Shown here: positions 53,638-62,009 of the stretch, one piece after another
Position numbering within the stretch: position 1 is the stretch's first letter
Layout: each line of letters starts with the position of its first letter
Source of the DNA: JANFXS01 sp022791155
GTDB taxonomy: Bacteria > Bacillota > Clostridia > Lachnospirales > Anaerotignaceae
Assembly: GCA_949743895.1 (NCBI GenBank)
Contig: CATJUX010000052.1
Span: 1 to 64,000, forward strand
Reading direction: 5' to 3'
DNA length: 64,000 nt
The notes under the pieces: generated by a model
Databases searched by the model: none
Told to the model about the DNA's origin: nothing
Seen by the model: the letters and a program-made list of their open reading frames with translations, nothing else
Program-made: the position numbers and the translations under genes

Positions 53638-54660
53638 TTATTTCTTTTCGTTCACAAGACGATATTCGCCTGTTTGCAGATCATATTCATATATGTTGTT
53701 GTTTTCAAGGGAGACATAATATTTTGCCACAATTTCATTTGTGTCACTTTCGCTTTTGCGGTATACATTGACGCCATAGCAAAGGTCATCGCCTATGAAC
53801 GCCTGACCTATGTCAAATATCTCATCATAGCTTTCCAAAGGCTCGGGAAGTTCATCGGTTTTGGCTGACATAAATTCGCTCAGTTTGGAATAGGCATCGT
53901 CTCTTGTGACTTCCTTCTTTTTTTCCTCAGGCCGTGGAACTTCGCCCGTTTCCACAGAAGCGGTGATGACATAGTCCTTCTCAACAGTTTCCATTTTGAT
54001 TTTGAACAGTTTGGTTTCGTCTTCTGTTTCAATTATATATATCAGTGGGTCGCCGTCTTTGCTGTTCATTGGAACATAGTTAAGCTCGCCCGAGAGATAG
54101 TCGCCATATTGCGTGGCTTCCTCGGGCTTGATGGCCGATTTTTTGTATACATATTTTATTTCCTGACTGTCGCCTTCCGGCTCTATTATCTGCTTGAGCT
54201 TTATTTCTTTGCCAAGAAATGAGGATATGGAAGCAACAGAACTTCCGCCTATTGAATATTCCTCGGCGACAACGGGCTTGCTTGCAGGCTCTCTTGTGGC
54301 TATGAGATAGCCTATGGAGGCAGAAGCAAGGAACACAATCAATATGATTGGAATGAGAACTTTTTTGTTTATATTAAACTTAACTTTTTTATCATCTGAC
54401 TTAGGCTTTTTTGAAGCTTTTGCAGATTTTTTTGATGCAGCATTGGCCTTTTTGGCTTCGATTTTAGCTTTTTTGGCTTCAGCTTTAGCTTTTTTTGTTT
54501 CAGCTTTAGCCGCGTTTTTAACTTTTTTGGCTTCAGTTTTGGAAGCATTTTTAGCTTTTTTTGCTTCTAACTTGGCGCTTTTCGCCTCTAATTTGGCAGA
54601 AAGTTTAGCTTTTTTGGCTTCAGCCTTAGCTTTTTTTGCCTCAGATTTATCTTTTTTCAT
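53638..54660 (-). CDS. Membrane protein with Lys/Ala-rich histone-like cytoplasmic region
   Basis: A 340-residue protein. The first 95 residues are nearly all Lys, Ala, Glu and Ser in KKAKAEAKKAK-type repeats, forming a very basic long helix. One membrane helix follows (VLIPIILIVFLASASIGYLI), then an extracytoplasmic domain of about 220 residues with no family I recognise. The N-terminal part resembles H1-like/AlgP-type Lys-Ala repeats that can bind nucleic acids or acidic polymers; that is only similarity in composition. It follows the SLH operon after a terminator. Confidence 0.75.
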   Translation of the reverse strand: MKKDKSEAKKAKAEAKKAKLSAKLEAKSAKLEAKKAKNASKTEAKKVKNAAKAETKKAKAEAKKAKIEAKKANAASKKSAKASKKPKSDDKKVKFNINKKVLIPIILIVFLASASIGYLIATREPASKPVVAEEYSIGGSSVASISSFLGKEIKLKQIIEPEGDSQEIKYVYKKSAIKPEEATQYGDYLSGELNYVPMNSKDGDPLIYIIETEDETKLFKIKMETVEKDYVITASVETGEVPRPEEKKKEVTRDDAYSKLSEFMSAKTDELPEPLESYDEIFDIGQAFIGDDLCYGVNVYRKSESDTNEIVAKYYVSLENNNIYEYDLQTGEYRLVNEKK

Positions 54661-54716
54661 AACACAATTCCTCTTAAAAAAATATACGCATTTTTAACAA
54701 CATATTTTGGAGCTGT

Positions 54717-54760
54717 TTCAAAAAATTCCGGCGCAGCCGTTCAGGCCGTACCGGAATTTT
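54717..54760 (-). terminator. Terminator of the SLH protein operon
   Basis: On the minus strand AAAATTCCGG pairs with CCGGAATTTT and is followed by T and TGAAAC. It lies between the SLH gene stop and the next gene. Confidence 0.75.
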
Positions 54761-54853
54761 CTGGTCTGAATTTTGTTTGAACACTTTTCTGTTTTAGATA
54801 TGTTGTTTTTGATGTGAAATCATACAAAACAGAGGTTGCATCCAATTTTTATT

Positions 54854-57800
54854 TTAGTAAGGCTCCTCGTTTTCAGCAAGGAATCTAACCTCCCAATGCG
54901 AGTCACGGCGGCCTATGCTGTAACCTGGGTTTTCAGGGTCGCGTGTTTCAACGTCAACAAATGTGAGCAAAAGTTTTCCGGCCACATTTCCGCTTGCATC
55001 GCAAATGGGGTAAGGGAAATAGATTGTGTCGTTGTGCAATATGTTGCCGAACTCTATGTCAATTCTTCGGATTGCTCTTTCGCCGCTGTCTGTTTTCACA
55101 GTGCTATATGACAATATGGCGAAATTGCGTGTGTTTTCAATTCCTCTGACAACAACGTCTGTGCCTTTTTGCGCCGAGCATTCAATATATTCCTCAAACA
55201 CTTCGCGGGTGAGCGGCGCAAGCGTTGTTCCGTCGCCAGGGATATAATAGAGTTCTTCGTTGAACGAAAGTGACAGCCTTCCGAAATATGCAGTGCCAAA
55301 TTTTGCATCGGCATTTGTTACAACAGTTTTTGCAACAAGCGTTGGCGGAAGAACGTCAGCCGGCGTTATGTTTCTTTCGAAAGCTATGTCGGAGTCGCCG
55401 CCGACATTTTCCTCGCCACCGCCCAAATTGGCGCGTGCCACAGCAAAGAGAACGTAATATATTCCTCTTTCAAGGCCGCTGACAGACACGGTTGCGCTGT
55501 ATTCGCGGGCCGAGCTGCTGTATGTGGTTTTTGTTGAACCAAAGCCCACAGGCTTGACGCCCAACGTTTCCTCGCCGTTTCGAATGACAGTTTTGACGGT
55601 GTCAATCTGGCTTGGCTTGATTGTATATTTTCCTTCGCTGTCTACATCGAACCACTGGCCAACGCTGTTTTGCGGAACCATAACCCAGTCGATTGAAGAA
55701 TTTTTGTCGGCTATGATTTTCACGGTTGCGCTGTCTTCATCTCTGCTGACAACCTGAAGGCGGAGCACAGGCGGCGCCACTTTCAGTGTTTTGAAAGATC
55801 TATATTTGACCTCTGAAGGTTCTGGCGGAACGCCCTTAAGGAAATAATACATGTCATATTCCGTTTCGGGCTTGAGGCCGTCAATTGTGACAGGGGTTTC
55901 AACATTTCCGCTTGGTATGTCGTCGCTTCCGGTCACGCCGTCAACGGGCTTGAGCGCGCCGCTCATAACTTGAAGGGCGCTTGGCGGGTTGCTTGGGTCT
56001 ATAACGCCTTTGGGGGCTATGATGTAGTAGAACTTACATTTCTTGTTTGTCATTATGACTGGTGTGATGAGTGTGTCGCCAATGAGTGAACCTTCTGTGG
56101 CAACGCCGTTGTGGTCAACTTTTGGCTCAAGCCGTGGATAGCGATATTTTCCGTCTTCCTCTAAGCTGTGCTCAGGTTTTGTGATGTCCTCAAGGAAGTA
56201 TGGAATTGACACATCGGTGAACGGCGCTGTCAGCACAAATTCCTTGGGATAGTTGACCTCTGTCACGCCGCTTTCTATGGCTGAAGCATAGCCGCCTTTT
56301 GGGTTTCCGGCAAGTGCGGAAAGCAGTGTTTTTGAACCAATCACGCACTTAACGCCTATTTTAACGGTGTAGCCCCAGCTGTCTCTGTCAGTGTCGCCGT
56401 TTATGCTGTAGAAGCGTATGCCATATTCTCTTTTTGTGAGCTCGTTGAACGGCTCAAATTTGTATCTCAAAACTTTGTCACTTTGTGTTTCGTCAGGGTT
56501 TGTGTCATCGCCGGAGTCGTCAGGGTTATCCCAAACCTTGTCTTCCCTGTCTGTTATATAGTGAAGCGTTGTGGCGCCGTTTTCAGTTATTGTTGGCATA
56601 TAGTCCTTTGGCATGAACACGCCGTCTTCATTTTTTTCATACAGATAGAACTGAACGGTTGTGTCAGACTCAAATATCATGTCAAAAAGGACTTCATCAG
56701 CTGTTTTTATGGCCTGCGGATCCATTTCGAACGTGATGTCCATGTCTTCGGGGGCCTCTGTTCTTGTGAGCTGAACAAGTGGAGCCACTGTTTTGAAAAC
56801 ATCGCCGCGGGTTCTGTCTTTCATGCGATTGTTGGAAGTGTCAATTATGGCGTTAAACTCAAATTGATACCTCTGGCCGCTGTTGAGGTCGAGGGCGGCG
56901 CTTGGGAATTTGACAAATGTTTTTCCCTCGTCGTCTAAGCCTATTTCAGCTTTTGAATAGTCAATTGGCATGAGTTTTTCTTCCATTTCTGTCACGTCAT
57001 AAAGCGCTATGTTGTCGGCAAGTGTTTCCGGCTCAAGCTCTTTGTTTGTGAGGCGGCTCCAAACTTCCTCGTTGAACCATATTGTGATGTCGCTTTCAAC
57101 TCGCGGTTCGCCGTTTATTTCTGAAGAAAACTCAAGCGGAAGGAGACGCGGCGGATATATGTCCGACGTTTTTATTGTGAGTTTTTTAACGGCAGAAGTG
57201 TTCAGCGATTTGTCGCGGGCGGCCACATAAAGGTCATATGACGTTTCAGGCTCAAGGCCGCTCACCTTTATCATTCCTTCAGTGTCAGCTTTGAGGGCGA
57301 GACGGCCGCTTTTGAGAACGTTGTTTCCGGTTACAACAGCATCCTTTGCTTCTTCGCTGTCCAGTGGCGGCGGTGTGAGGGCCGGGAACACTGGCGGTGG
57401 ATAGTCGGTGCCTCTTTTGACAACAACCCAGTGGAGCGTGCAGTCTTCATCGGTTTTGATGCGCACGTCAACGGCTTTGTCAGCTATTTTGTCAGATTTT
57501 GGGAAACCGTCAATAATCTTTGGTGGTGTGACGTCTTTTGTGGTTGCCGACAGTTTTTTGACAGCCGAAACATTTTCGCCATCGCTGAGGACAATGTAGA
57601 GGTCATATTCTGTTTTTTCCTCAAGGCCGCTTATTGTGAATGTTTCAATTTCATTTTTCTTGGCTCTTTTGATTTTTCCGTGGCCAACATCGCCGTCAAG
57701 GCGGTCGTTGATGAGTTCTCTGTCGGTTGGGGCCTGACTTGCTTTGGGGAATATGCCCCAATATATTGTGACGTCTTTGGTTGGCACAACATCAACAACA

Positions 57801-59530
57801 AGTGTTGTGGCGGTTGTGGCCTTGACTGTTGGATAGCCGGAGTTGAAATTTGGAATCAAATTGTCAACAGTTTTGAAATCTTCTGTTTTTTTGCGGCTCA
57901 CGTCACTGCGCTCGTCAACAAATATGGCTTCGAGTGTATATTCTGTGTCGGCTTTTAAGCCTGAAATTTTGAGCGCCACATCGGTGTTTGAGCTTTTGAC
58001 TGCAAGTGTTCCGGATTTTAATATGTCTTTGACATTTTTTGGGCGCATGAGTTCTGAATCCGAGAGGCCGCTGTCCTCTTCATAAACCACAGCCCAATAG
58101 AGCGTTCCGGGTTTGTTTGTTCTCACATTATATTCAGCGCCTGTTGGCGTGATTTCAACTTCCTCGGGATAGTTTGCCAATATACGTGGATATGAGGAAG
58201 CCTCCTCGGCGTCTTTGCTTGTCATGTTGCGGCCGTCAACTTTGGCCACATATCCGGGGCGTATTGTTATCTCATCGGGGAGCATTTCTGTTGTTGTTCC
58301 GCCGGAAGTCACTGTGAGGCTTGAAACTTCGCCATTGCCTTCAACAACGCATGGCGCGCCCAATGTGAGGCTGCGGACATATGTGTCGTCATCAAGTGTC
58401 ACAACGCTGTCTATGCCGCTTTCGTCAACAACAAGATTTTCTATGCTTCCGCTTCCCAAAACGAGATAGTTTTCCGGGCCGGCAACAGTGACTGTGGAAT
58501 AGTCACCGGAAAGTGTGAGCTCTGTTTCAGGCTCGCCATCAAGTTCTATGTCAAGAAAACCATAGTTATATGAATAGTTTTCGAAATATGCTCTTGTTTT
58601 GACAACAGTTTTTCTGATGAGTGTGCTTCCCAGAGCTTCAACTGAAAGTATTTTGCCAACATCGGCGTCAACGGTGAGGCGGTTGACAGTGCAGTCAGCA
58701 AGCGTCACACAGCAGTCGGCCACATGGCTTTCGCCGCCGCCGCTTATTATAATTTCGCCGGCAACATGCACGTTTTCAAGGTTGACATGGCCCGCGCCAA
58801 TGCCGCCTGTTATGTATAAGTCGCCGTTTATGAATGTGTCTCTAAGTGTTATGCCCGATTTGGATATTGTGACATTGCCGTCAACATCGCCCAGTGAATA
58901 TGAACCGGGGCTTTGGAGAAGCTCGCCAACAACGTCGGAGAACACTTTTGCGGCCTCGCCGCGTGTTATGCTGTTGAAAGGGCGGAACGTTCCATCGGTA
59001 TAGCCTGAAACATAGCCTTTCTGACTGGCGGTGTTTATGGCGCCTTTGCTCCATTCGCTGAATGTGCGGCTGTCGCTGTAGCCCAAAACCTCGCCATAGT
59101 AGTCATCAACCTTGAGGTTGCGGCAAACAAGGCTGACGGCCTGTTCTCTTGTGAGATCGCCGTTTGGATCGGCTGTGTTTTTGGAGTTTCCAGAAAAATA
59201 TCCTCTGTCATAGGCTATGATTATGTCATCGGCATACCAGTCGTTTTTTGAGACGTCTTTGAATGGATTTGAAACGTCTTGATAGTTGTCATAGCCAAAA
59301 GCGCGGTTTGTCATTGAAACAAACTCGGCTCTTGTGATTGGCGTGTCGGGATTGAGGTTGCCGCGCTGGTCGCCTCTCATAACTTGATAGTTAACAAGTT
59401 TGCGCATGTATGGCTCTGCCCAGTGGCCGGTTATGTCAGCGGCAAGCGCCTCTTTTGTTCCGGTGAACGGAACAGCCTGCCCAACGGCCAAAAGCACGGC
59501 CAAACACGCGGTTAAAAATTTTTTTCGCAT
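54854..59530 (-). CDS. Large SLH-domain surface protein with repeat modules
   Basis: A 1558-residue exported protein. A signal peptide (MRKKFLTACLAVLLAVGQAV) is followed by three SLH domains (about residues 32-205; for example ITGHWAEPYMRKL, ITRAEFVSM and SITRGEAAKVFSD) that bind cell-wall polymer. Residues 215-420 look like a right-handed beta-helix (NGDLYITGGIGAGHVNLENV). The remainder holds about five related fibronectin-like modules, each with a W/Y-x-x-x strand (TLYWAVVYEE, TIYWGIFPKA, TLHWVVVKRG) and a GLxxxTxYdlY motif, plus Big-like segments. The start is ATG 59530 seven bases after AAAGGAG; an earlier frame lacks a signal peptide. It is the last gene of an operon with a PilZ protein. 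Confidence 0.9.
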   Translation of the reverse strand: MRKKFLTACLAVLLAVGQAVPFTGTKEALAADITGHWAEPYMRKLVNYQVMRGDQRGNLNPDTPITRAEFVSMTNRAFGYDNYQDVSNPFKDVSKNDWYADDIIIAYDRGYFSGNSKNTADPNGDLTREQAVSLVCRNLKVDDYYGEVLGYSDSRTFSEWSKGAINTASQKGYVSGYTDGTFRPFNSITRGEAAKVFSDVVGELLQSPGSYSLGDVDGNVTISKSGITLRDTFINGDLYITGGIGAGHVNLENVHVAGEIIISGGGESHVADCCVTLADCTVNRLTVDADVGKILSVEALGSTLIRKTVVKTRAYFENYSYNYGFLDIELDGEPETELTLSGDYSTVTVAGPENYLVLGSGSIENLVVDESGIDSVVTLDDDTYVRSLTLGAPCVVEGNGEVSSLTVTSGGTTTEMLPDEITIRPGYVAKVDGRNMTSKDAEEASSYPRILANYPEEVEITPTGAEYNVRTNKPGTLYWAVVYEEDSGLSDSELMRPKNVKDILKSGTLAVKSSNTDVALKISGLKADTEYTLEAIFVDERSDVSRKKTEDFKTVDNLIPNFNSGYPTVKATTATTLVVDVVPTKDVTIYWGIFPKASQAPTDRELINDRLDGDVGHGKIKRAKKNEIETFTISGLEEKTEYDLYIVLSDGENVSAVKKLSATTKDVTPPKIIDGFPKSDKIADKAVDVRIKTDEDCTLHWVVVKRGTDYPPPVFPALTPPPLDSEEAKDAVVTGNNVLKSGRLALKADTEGMIKVSGLEPETSYDLYVAARDKSLNTSAVKKLTIKTSDIYPPRLLPLEFSSEINGEPRVESDITIWFNEEVWSRLTNKELEPETLADNIALYDVTEMEEKLMPIDYSKAEIGLDDEGKTFVKFPSAALDLNSGQRYQFEFNAIIDTSNNRMKDRTRGDVFKTVAPLVQLTRTEAPEDMDITFEMDPQAIKTADEVLFDMIFESDTTVQFYLYEKNEDGVFMPKDYMPTITENGATTLHYITDREDKVWDNPDDSGDDTNPDETQSDKVLRYKFEPFNELTKREYGIRFYSINGDTDRDSWGYTVKIGVKCVIGSKTLLSALAGNPKGGYASAIESGVTEVNYPKEFVLTAPFTDVSIPYFLEDITKPEHSLEEDGKYRYPRLEPKVDHNGVATEGSLIGDTLITPVIMTNKKCKFYYIIAPKGVIDPSNPPSALQVMSGALKPVDGVTGSDDIPSGNVETPVTIDGLKPETEYDMYYFLKGVPPEPSEVKYRSFKTLKVAPPVLRLQVVSRDEDSATVKIIADKNSSIDWVMVPQNSVGQWFDVDSEGKYTIKPSQIDTVKTVIRNGEETLGVKPVGFGSTKTTYSSSAREYSATVSVSGLERGIYYVLFAVARANLGGGEENVGGDSDIAFERNITPADVLPPTLVAKTVVTNADAKFGTAYFGRLSLSFNEELYYIPGDGTTLAPLTREVFEEYIECSAQKGTDVVVRGIENTRNFAILSYSTVKTDSGERAIRRIDIEFGNILHNDTIYFPYPICDASGNVAGKLLLTFVDVETRDPENPGYSIGRRDSHWEVRFLAENEEPY

Positions 59531-59550
59531 TTTGCAACTCCTTTCTGAAG

Positions 59551-60156
59551 CTATTTTCGGCCTCTTTTTTGTGAGATCATTTGATAAACCTTTTTTCTTA
59601 TCAGTTCTTCTTCCCACATGCAGAGGTTTGTAAAGCTGCATCCATAAATAAATTTATTGCCCTCTTCGCTGAAAATTCTTCTGACAATGTTGAAATCCAC
59701 AATGATTGGGTTTTCGGCAACATCGAGTATTATTTCATATTTGTTGTCAACGTCAAGAGCGGCGCCACACACAAAAGAGAAGCCGCCAGCGCTTATGTCT
59801 TTCAGCCTCACTTTGCGGCGGAAAAGCCTGTCGTTTTCGCTGTAGAGTATGTTAAGACGCATGTCAGTTCCAACTTTTATATCTTTATAAAGCTGTCGGG
59901 CGTTGTTTTGAAGGTTTGAGGCATATATGACGCCGCCAATCCAATCAAATCTGTCCACAACAGCGCTGTAATATTCATAGTAGCTTCCGTTGATGATGAA
60001 ATTGATTTTTTGGCCTTTTTCAAAGTTCACGCTGCTGCCGCCGGATGAATTTTTTTCTATCTCTATTTCGGCTGTGCCGCGTTTGTCATCAACTTTTGAA
60101 AAGCCACAAAGAAGATATTGTCTGTTTTCGTTTAGAACAACTGTTTTGTATTCCAT
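59551..60156 (-). CDS. PilZ-domain c-di-GMP receptor (YcgR/YpfA-like)
   Basis: A 201-residue protein with an N-terminal YcgR-like beta-barrel (about residues 1-100) and a C-terminal PilZ domain. The c-di-GMP-binding motif RxxxR-D/NxSxxG is seen as RRKVRLKDISAGG (about residues 113-125). Such proteins slow the flagellar motor or act on exopolysaccharide when c-di-GMP is high. Here it lies between a FlhB-like gene and an SLH surface protein gene, 20 bases before the latter. The RBS is GGGGG. Confidence 0.88.
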   Translation of the reverse strand: MEYKTVVLNENRQYLLCGFSKVDDKRGTAEIEIEKNSSGGSSVNFEKGQKINFIINGSYYEYYSAVVDRFDWIGGVIYASNLQNNARQLYKDIKVGTDMRLNILYSENDRLFRRKVRLKDISAGGFSFVCGAALDVDNKYEIILDVAENPIIVDFNIVRRIFSEEGNKFIYGCSFTNLCMWEEELIRKKVYQMISQKRGRK

Positions 60157-60170
60157 TTTTATCCCCCAAA

Positions 60171-60506
60171 TTAAGTTTGCTGTGTGTTAGCTTCCGGACT
60201 GTTTCCGGCTTTTTCAATGACAATTCCCCCTCCTTTTTCTTTGACAGTGAAGTTGAGAAAATAGACGTATATATCAACAATCATTTTGTATAATTCTTCT
60301 GGAATTTCCTGCCCAAGCTCAAGGCGGGAAAGAAGTGTTGCCAGTGAGTTGTCCTCAAACACAGGAACGTTGTGTTCCAGCGCTGTTTCAACTATTTTTT
60401 CGGCCATATGCCCCATCCCTGTGGCAACAACAATTGGGGCAAGCTCGCTCCCGTCATATTTGAGCGCCACGGCACGGTTTTGAGGGTTAACATTATATTT
60501 TGACAT
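60171..60506 (-). CDS. Stand-alone FlhB C-terminal-domain protein (YlqH/FlhX type)
   Basis: A 111-residue soluble protein matching the cytosolic C-terminal domain of FlhB: RAVALKYDGSELAPIVVATG aligns with FAVALRYNPEIDAAPVVLAK of FlhB in this window. It lacks the membrane part and begins a few residues before the position where FlhB cleaves itself. The NPTH site reads NPQN, so it cannot autocleave by the usual mechanism. It overlaps the preceding FliK-like gene by 14 bases. Such proteins can partly replace the cleaved FlhB fragment in other bacteria. Confidence 0.88.
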   Translation of the reverse strand: MSKYNVNPQNRAVALKYDGSELAPIVVATGMGHMAEKIVETALEHNVPVFEDNSLATLLSRLELGQEIPEELYKMIVDIYVYFLNFTVKEKGGGIVIEKAGNSPEANTQQT

Positions 60507-61893
60507 TTACACCATTTTTCCTTTCGTTAAGTTTGCGGAAAACTTCTGTCAGTGTTTTTGGCCTGACAGATTTTCCGGCGAAAATGCTTGCGGCAGAAAA
60601 TCCGTTTTTCTCGGCAATTTCGGCAATGTCTTTTTTGATTGTTTTTTCCATTGCTGTCATTGAGTCTGGATAAAAAATCTGTATATCGACTTTATCCTTA
60701 CGTTGTGATATTATTAGATCGAAAAAGCCAAGGTCTTTAATATCAAACTTGATCAAAAGCTTGCTTCCGTGTTCAGACTGCTCATAGCCGCCGCTCCCTT
60801 CGTCATTGTTGTCGGGATCAACCCATATTTCTGAAAACATGACGTGGCCAAAGACGTCGGCGGGGATTATGAAATGCTGAAGCGGCATGTAAACACTTTG
60901 GTTGACGAGCATGGAATTCATCACATTTTGGAGCACTGTTTTTGTTTCAAACCCGGCTTCACCGGACAATCCTTTTTTGATGATTGAAACAAATGTGTCT
61001 GAAAATGTGTTGTCGCCTCCGTTTTCGTTCAAAAGCCTTATGAGCACATCGTCGCCCACATCACTGAAAACAGAATTGAAATCCTTGAAGCTCATCAGCT
61101 TTGTGAAGCTTTGTATAAGTTTATCATAGCTCCCATTTTCGTATTTTGCAACATTAAGAGTGAGCATTGTTATCAAATCCCGAACTTTTCCAAAATCGTT
61201 TGTCTGTTTGACATAGTTTGAAAGGAAGGGAACAATCTCTTTTTTGAGGATTTGTGTGTTTTCAGGGTTTTCACCCAAAAGGTTTGGGCGCGGCTGAAGC
61301 TTTGATGAAAGCTCTGTCAGTTTTTCATGGTGGTTGCTTGTCATGTAGCGCGTCATGTTTTTGAGTATTGAGGTGATGTTTTTGAGCGTTGTTTCACTTG
61401 AAGATGTGTCATTATATGTTTTGACAAAGTTTAATATTTCCCTTTGAAGCTCGGGAGAAGATGTTTTGACCAAAACTTCTTTCATGGCGCTGAAAAACTC
61501 GCCGCTGAATTTTTCGCTTCCGGCGGCTTGTTCCTTCACAAATGACAGCAGTGTTTCAGGTGTCATGTTCATCATTTCCATGAACTTTGATATTTCCGCC
61601 GCAAAATTTTTGCCTATTCCTGATGAAACTTCCGTTCCCATCTGGAAAAATATCTGGCTGAAAACTTCAACAACATTTGGCGTGTTTTTGAGCTGCAAAA
61701 CAAAGTTTTCGAAGTTGGATTCATAGTTGAGGCCAAGGTTTTGTTCGTTTGTTGCCGCCTGTCCGTCGGGGCGTGTGACTTTTGTTGGGTCTGCTATGTT
61801 TTGTATTACGGGATCGTTTATATTAACGGGGTTTGGCCTTTGGGCATTTTCAAAAACAGTGTTTGGCGTTGTGACTTTTAAAATGTCTGACAT
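60493..61893 (-). CDS. FliK-like protein (YlqG type)
   Basis: A 466-residue, mostly helical soluble protein without signal peptide. The last 110 residues (FDIKDLGFFDLIISQRKDKV) resemble the Flg_hook C-terminal domain of FliK; the rest is unknown. It precedes and overlaps the FlhB-like gene, as ylqG precedes ylqH in Bacillus. That pairing mirrors FliK and FlhB, the export-switch pair. First gene of the four-gene leftward operon. The RBS is AAGGTGA. Divergent from cheA. Confidence 0.7.
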   Translation of the reverse strand: MSDILKVTTPNTVFENAQRPNPVNINDPVIQNIADPTKVTRPDGQAATNEQNLGLNYESNFENFVLQLKNTPNVVEVFSQIFFQMGTEVSSGIGKNFAAEISKFMEMMNMTPETLLSFVKEQAAGSEKFSGEFFSAMKEVLVKTSSPELQREILNFVKTYNDTSSSETTLKNITSILKNMTRYMTSNHHEKLTELSSKLQPRPNLLGENPENTQILKKEIVPFLSNYVKQTNDFGKVRDLITMLTLNVAKYENGSYDKLIQSFTKLMSFKDFNSVFSDVGDDVLIRLLNENGGDNTFSDTFVSIIKKGLSGEAGFETKTVLQNVMNSMLVNQSVYMPLQHFIIPADVFGHVMFSEIWVDPDNNDEGSGGYEQSEHGSKLLIKFDIKDLGFFDLIISQRKDKVDIQIFYPDSMTAMEKTIKKDIAEIAEKNGFSAASIFAGKSVRPKTLTEVFRKLNERKNGVNVKI

Positions 61894-62009
61894 AAATTCA
61901 CCTTCTAGTTTGCGATAAACTATTAATATTTTTGTTTTTTTGACGATATAAGATAGTGAAGAAAATTTTTTTATGACCTACTATAATTACTAAGGTGGTG
62001 TATACTATT

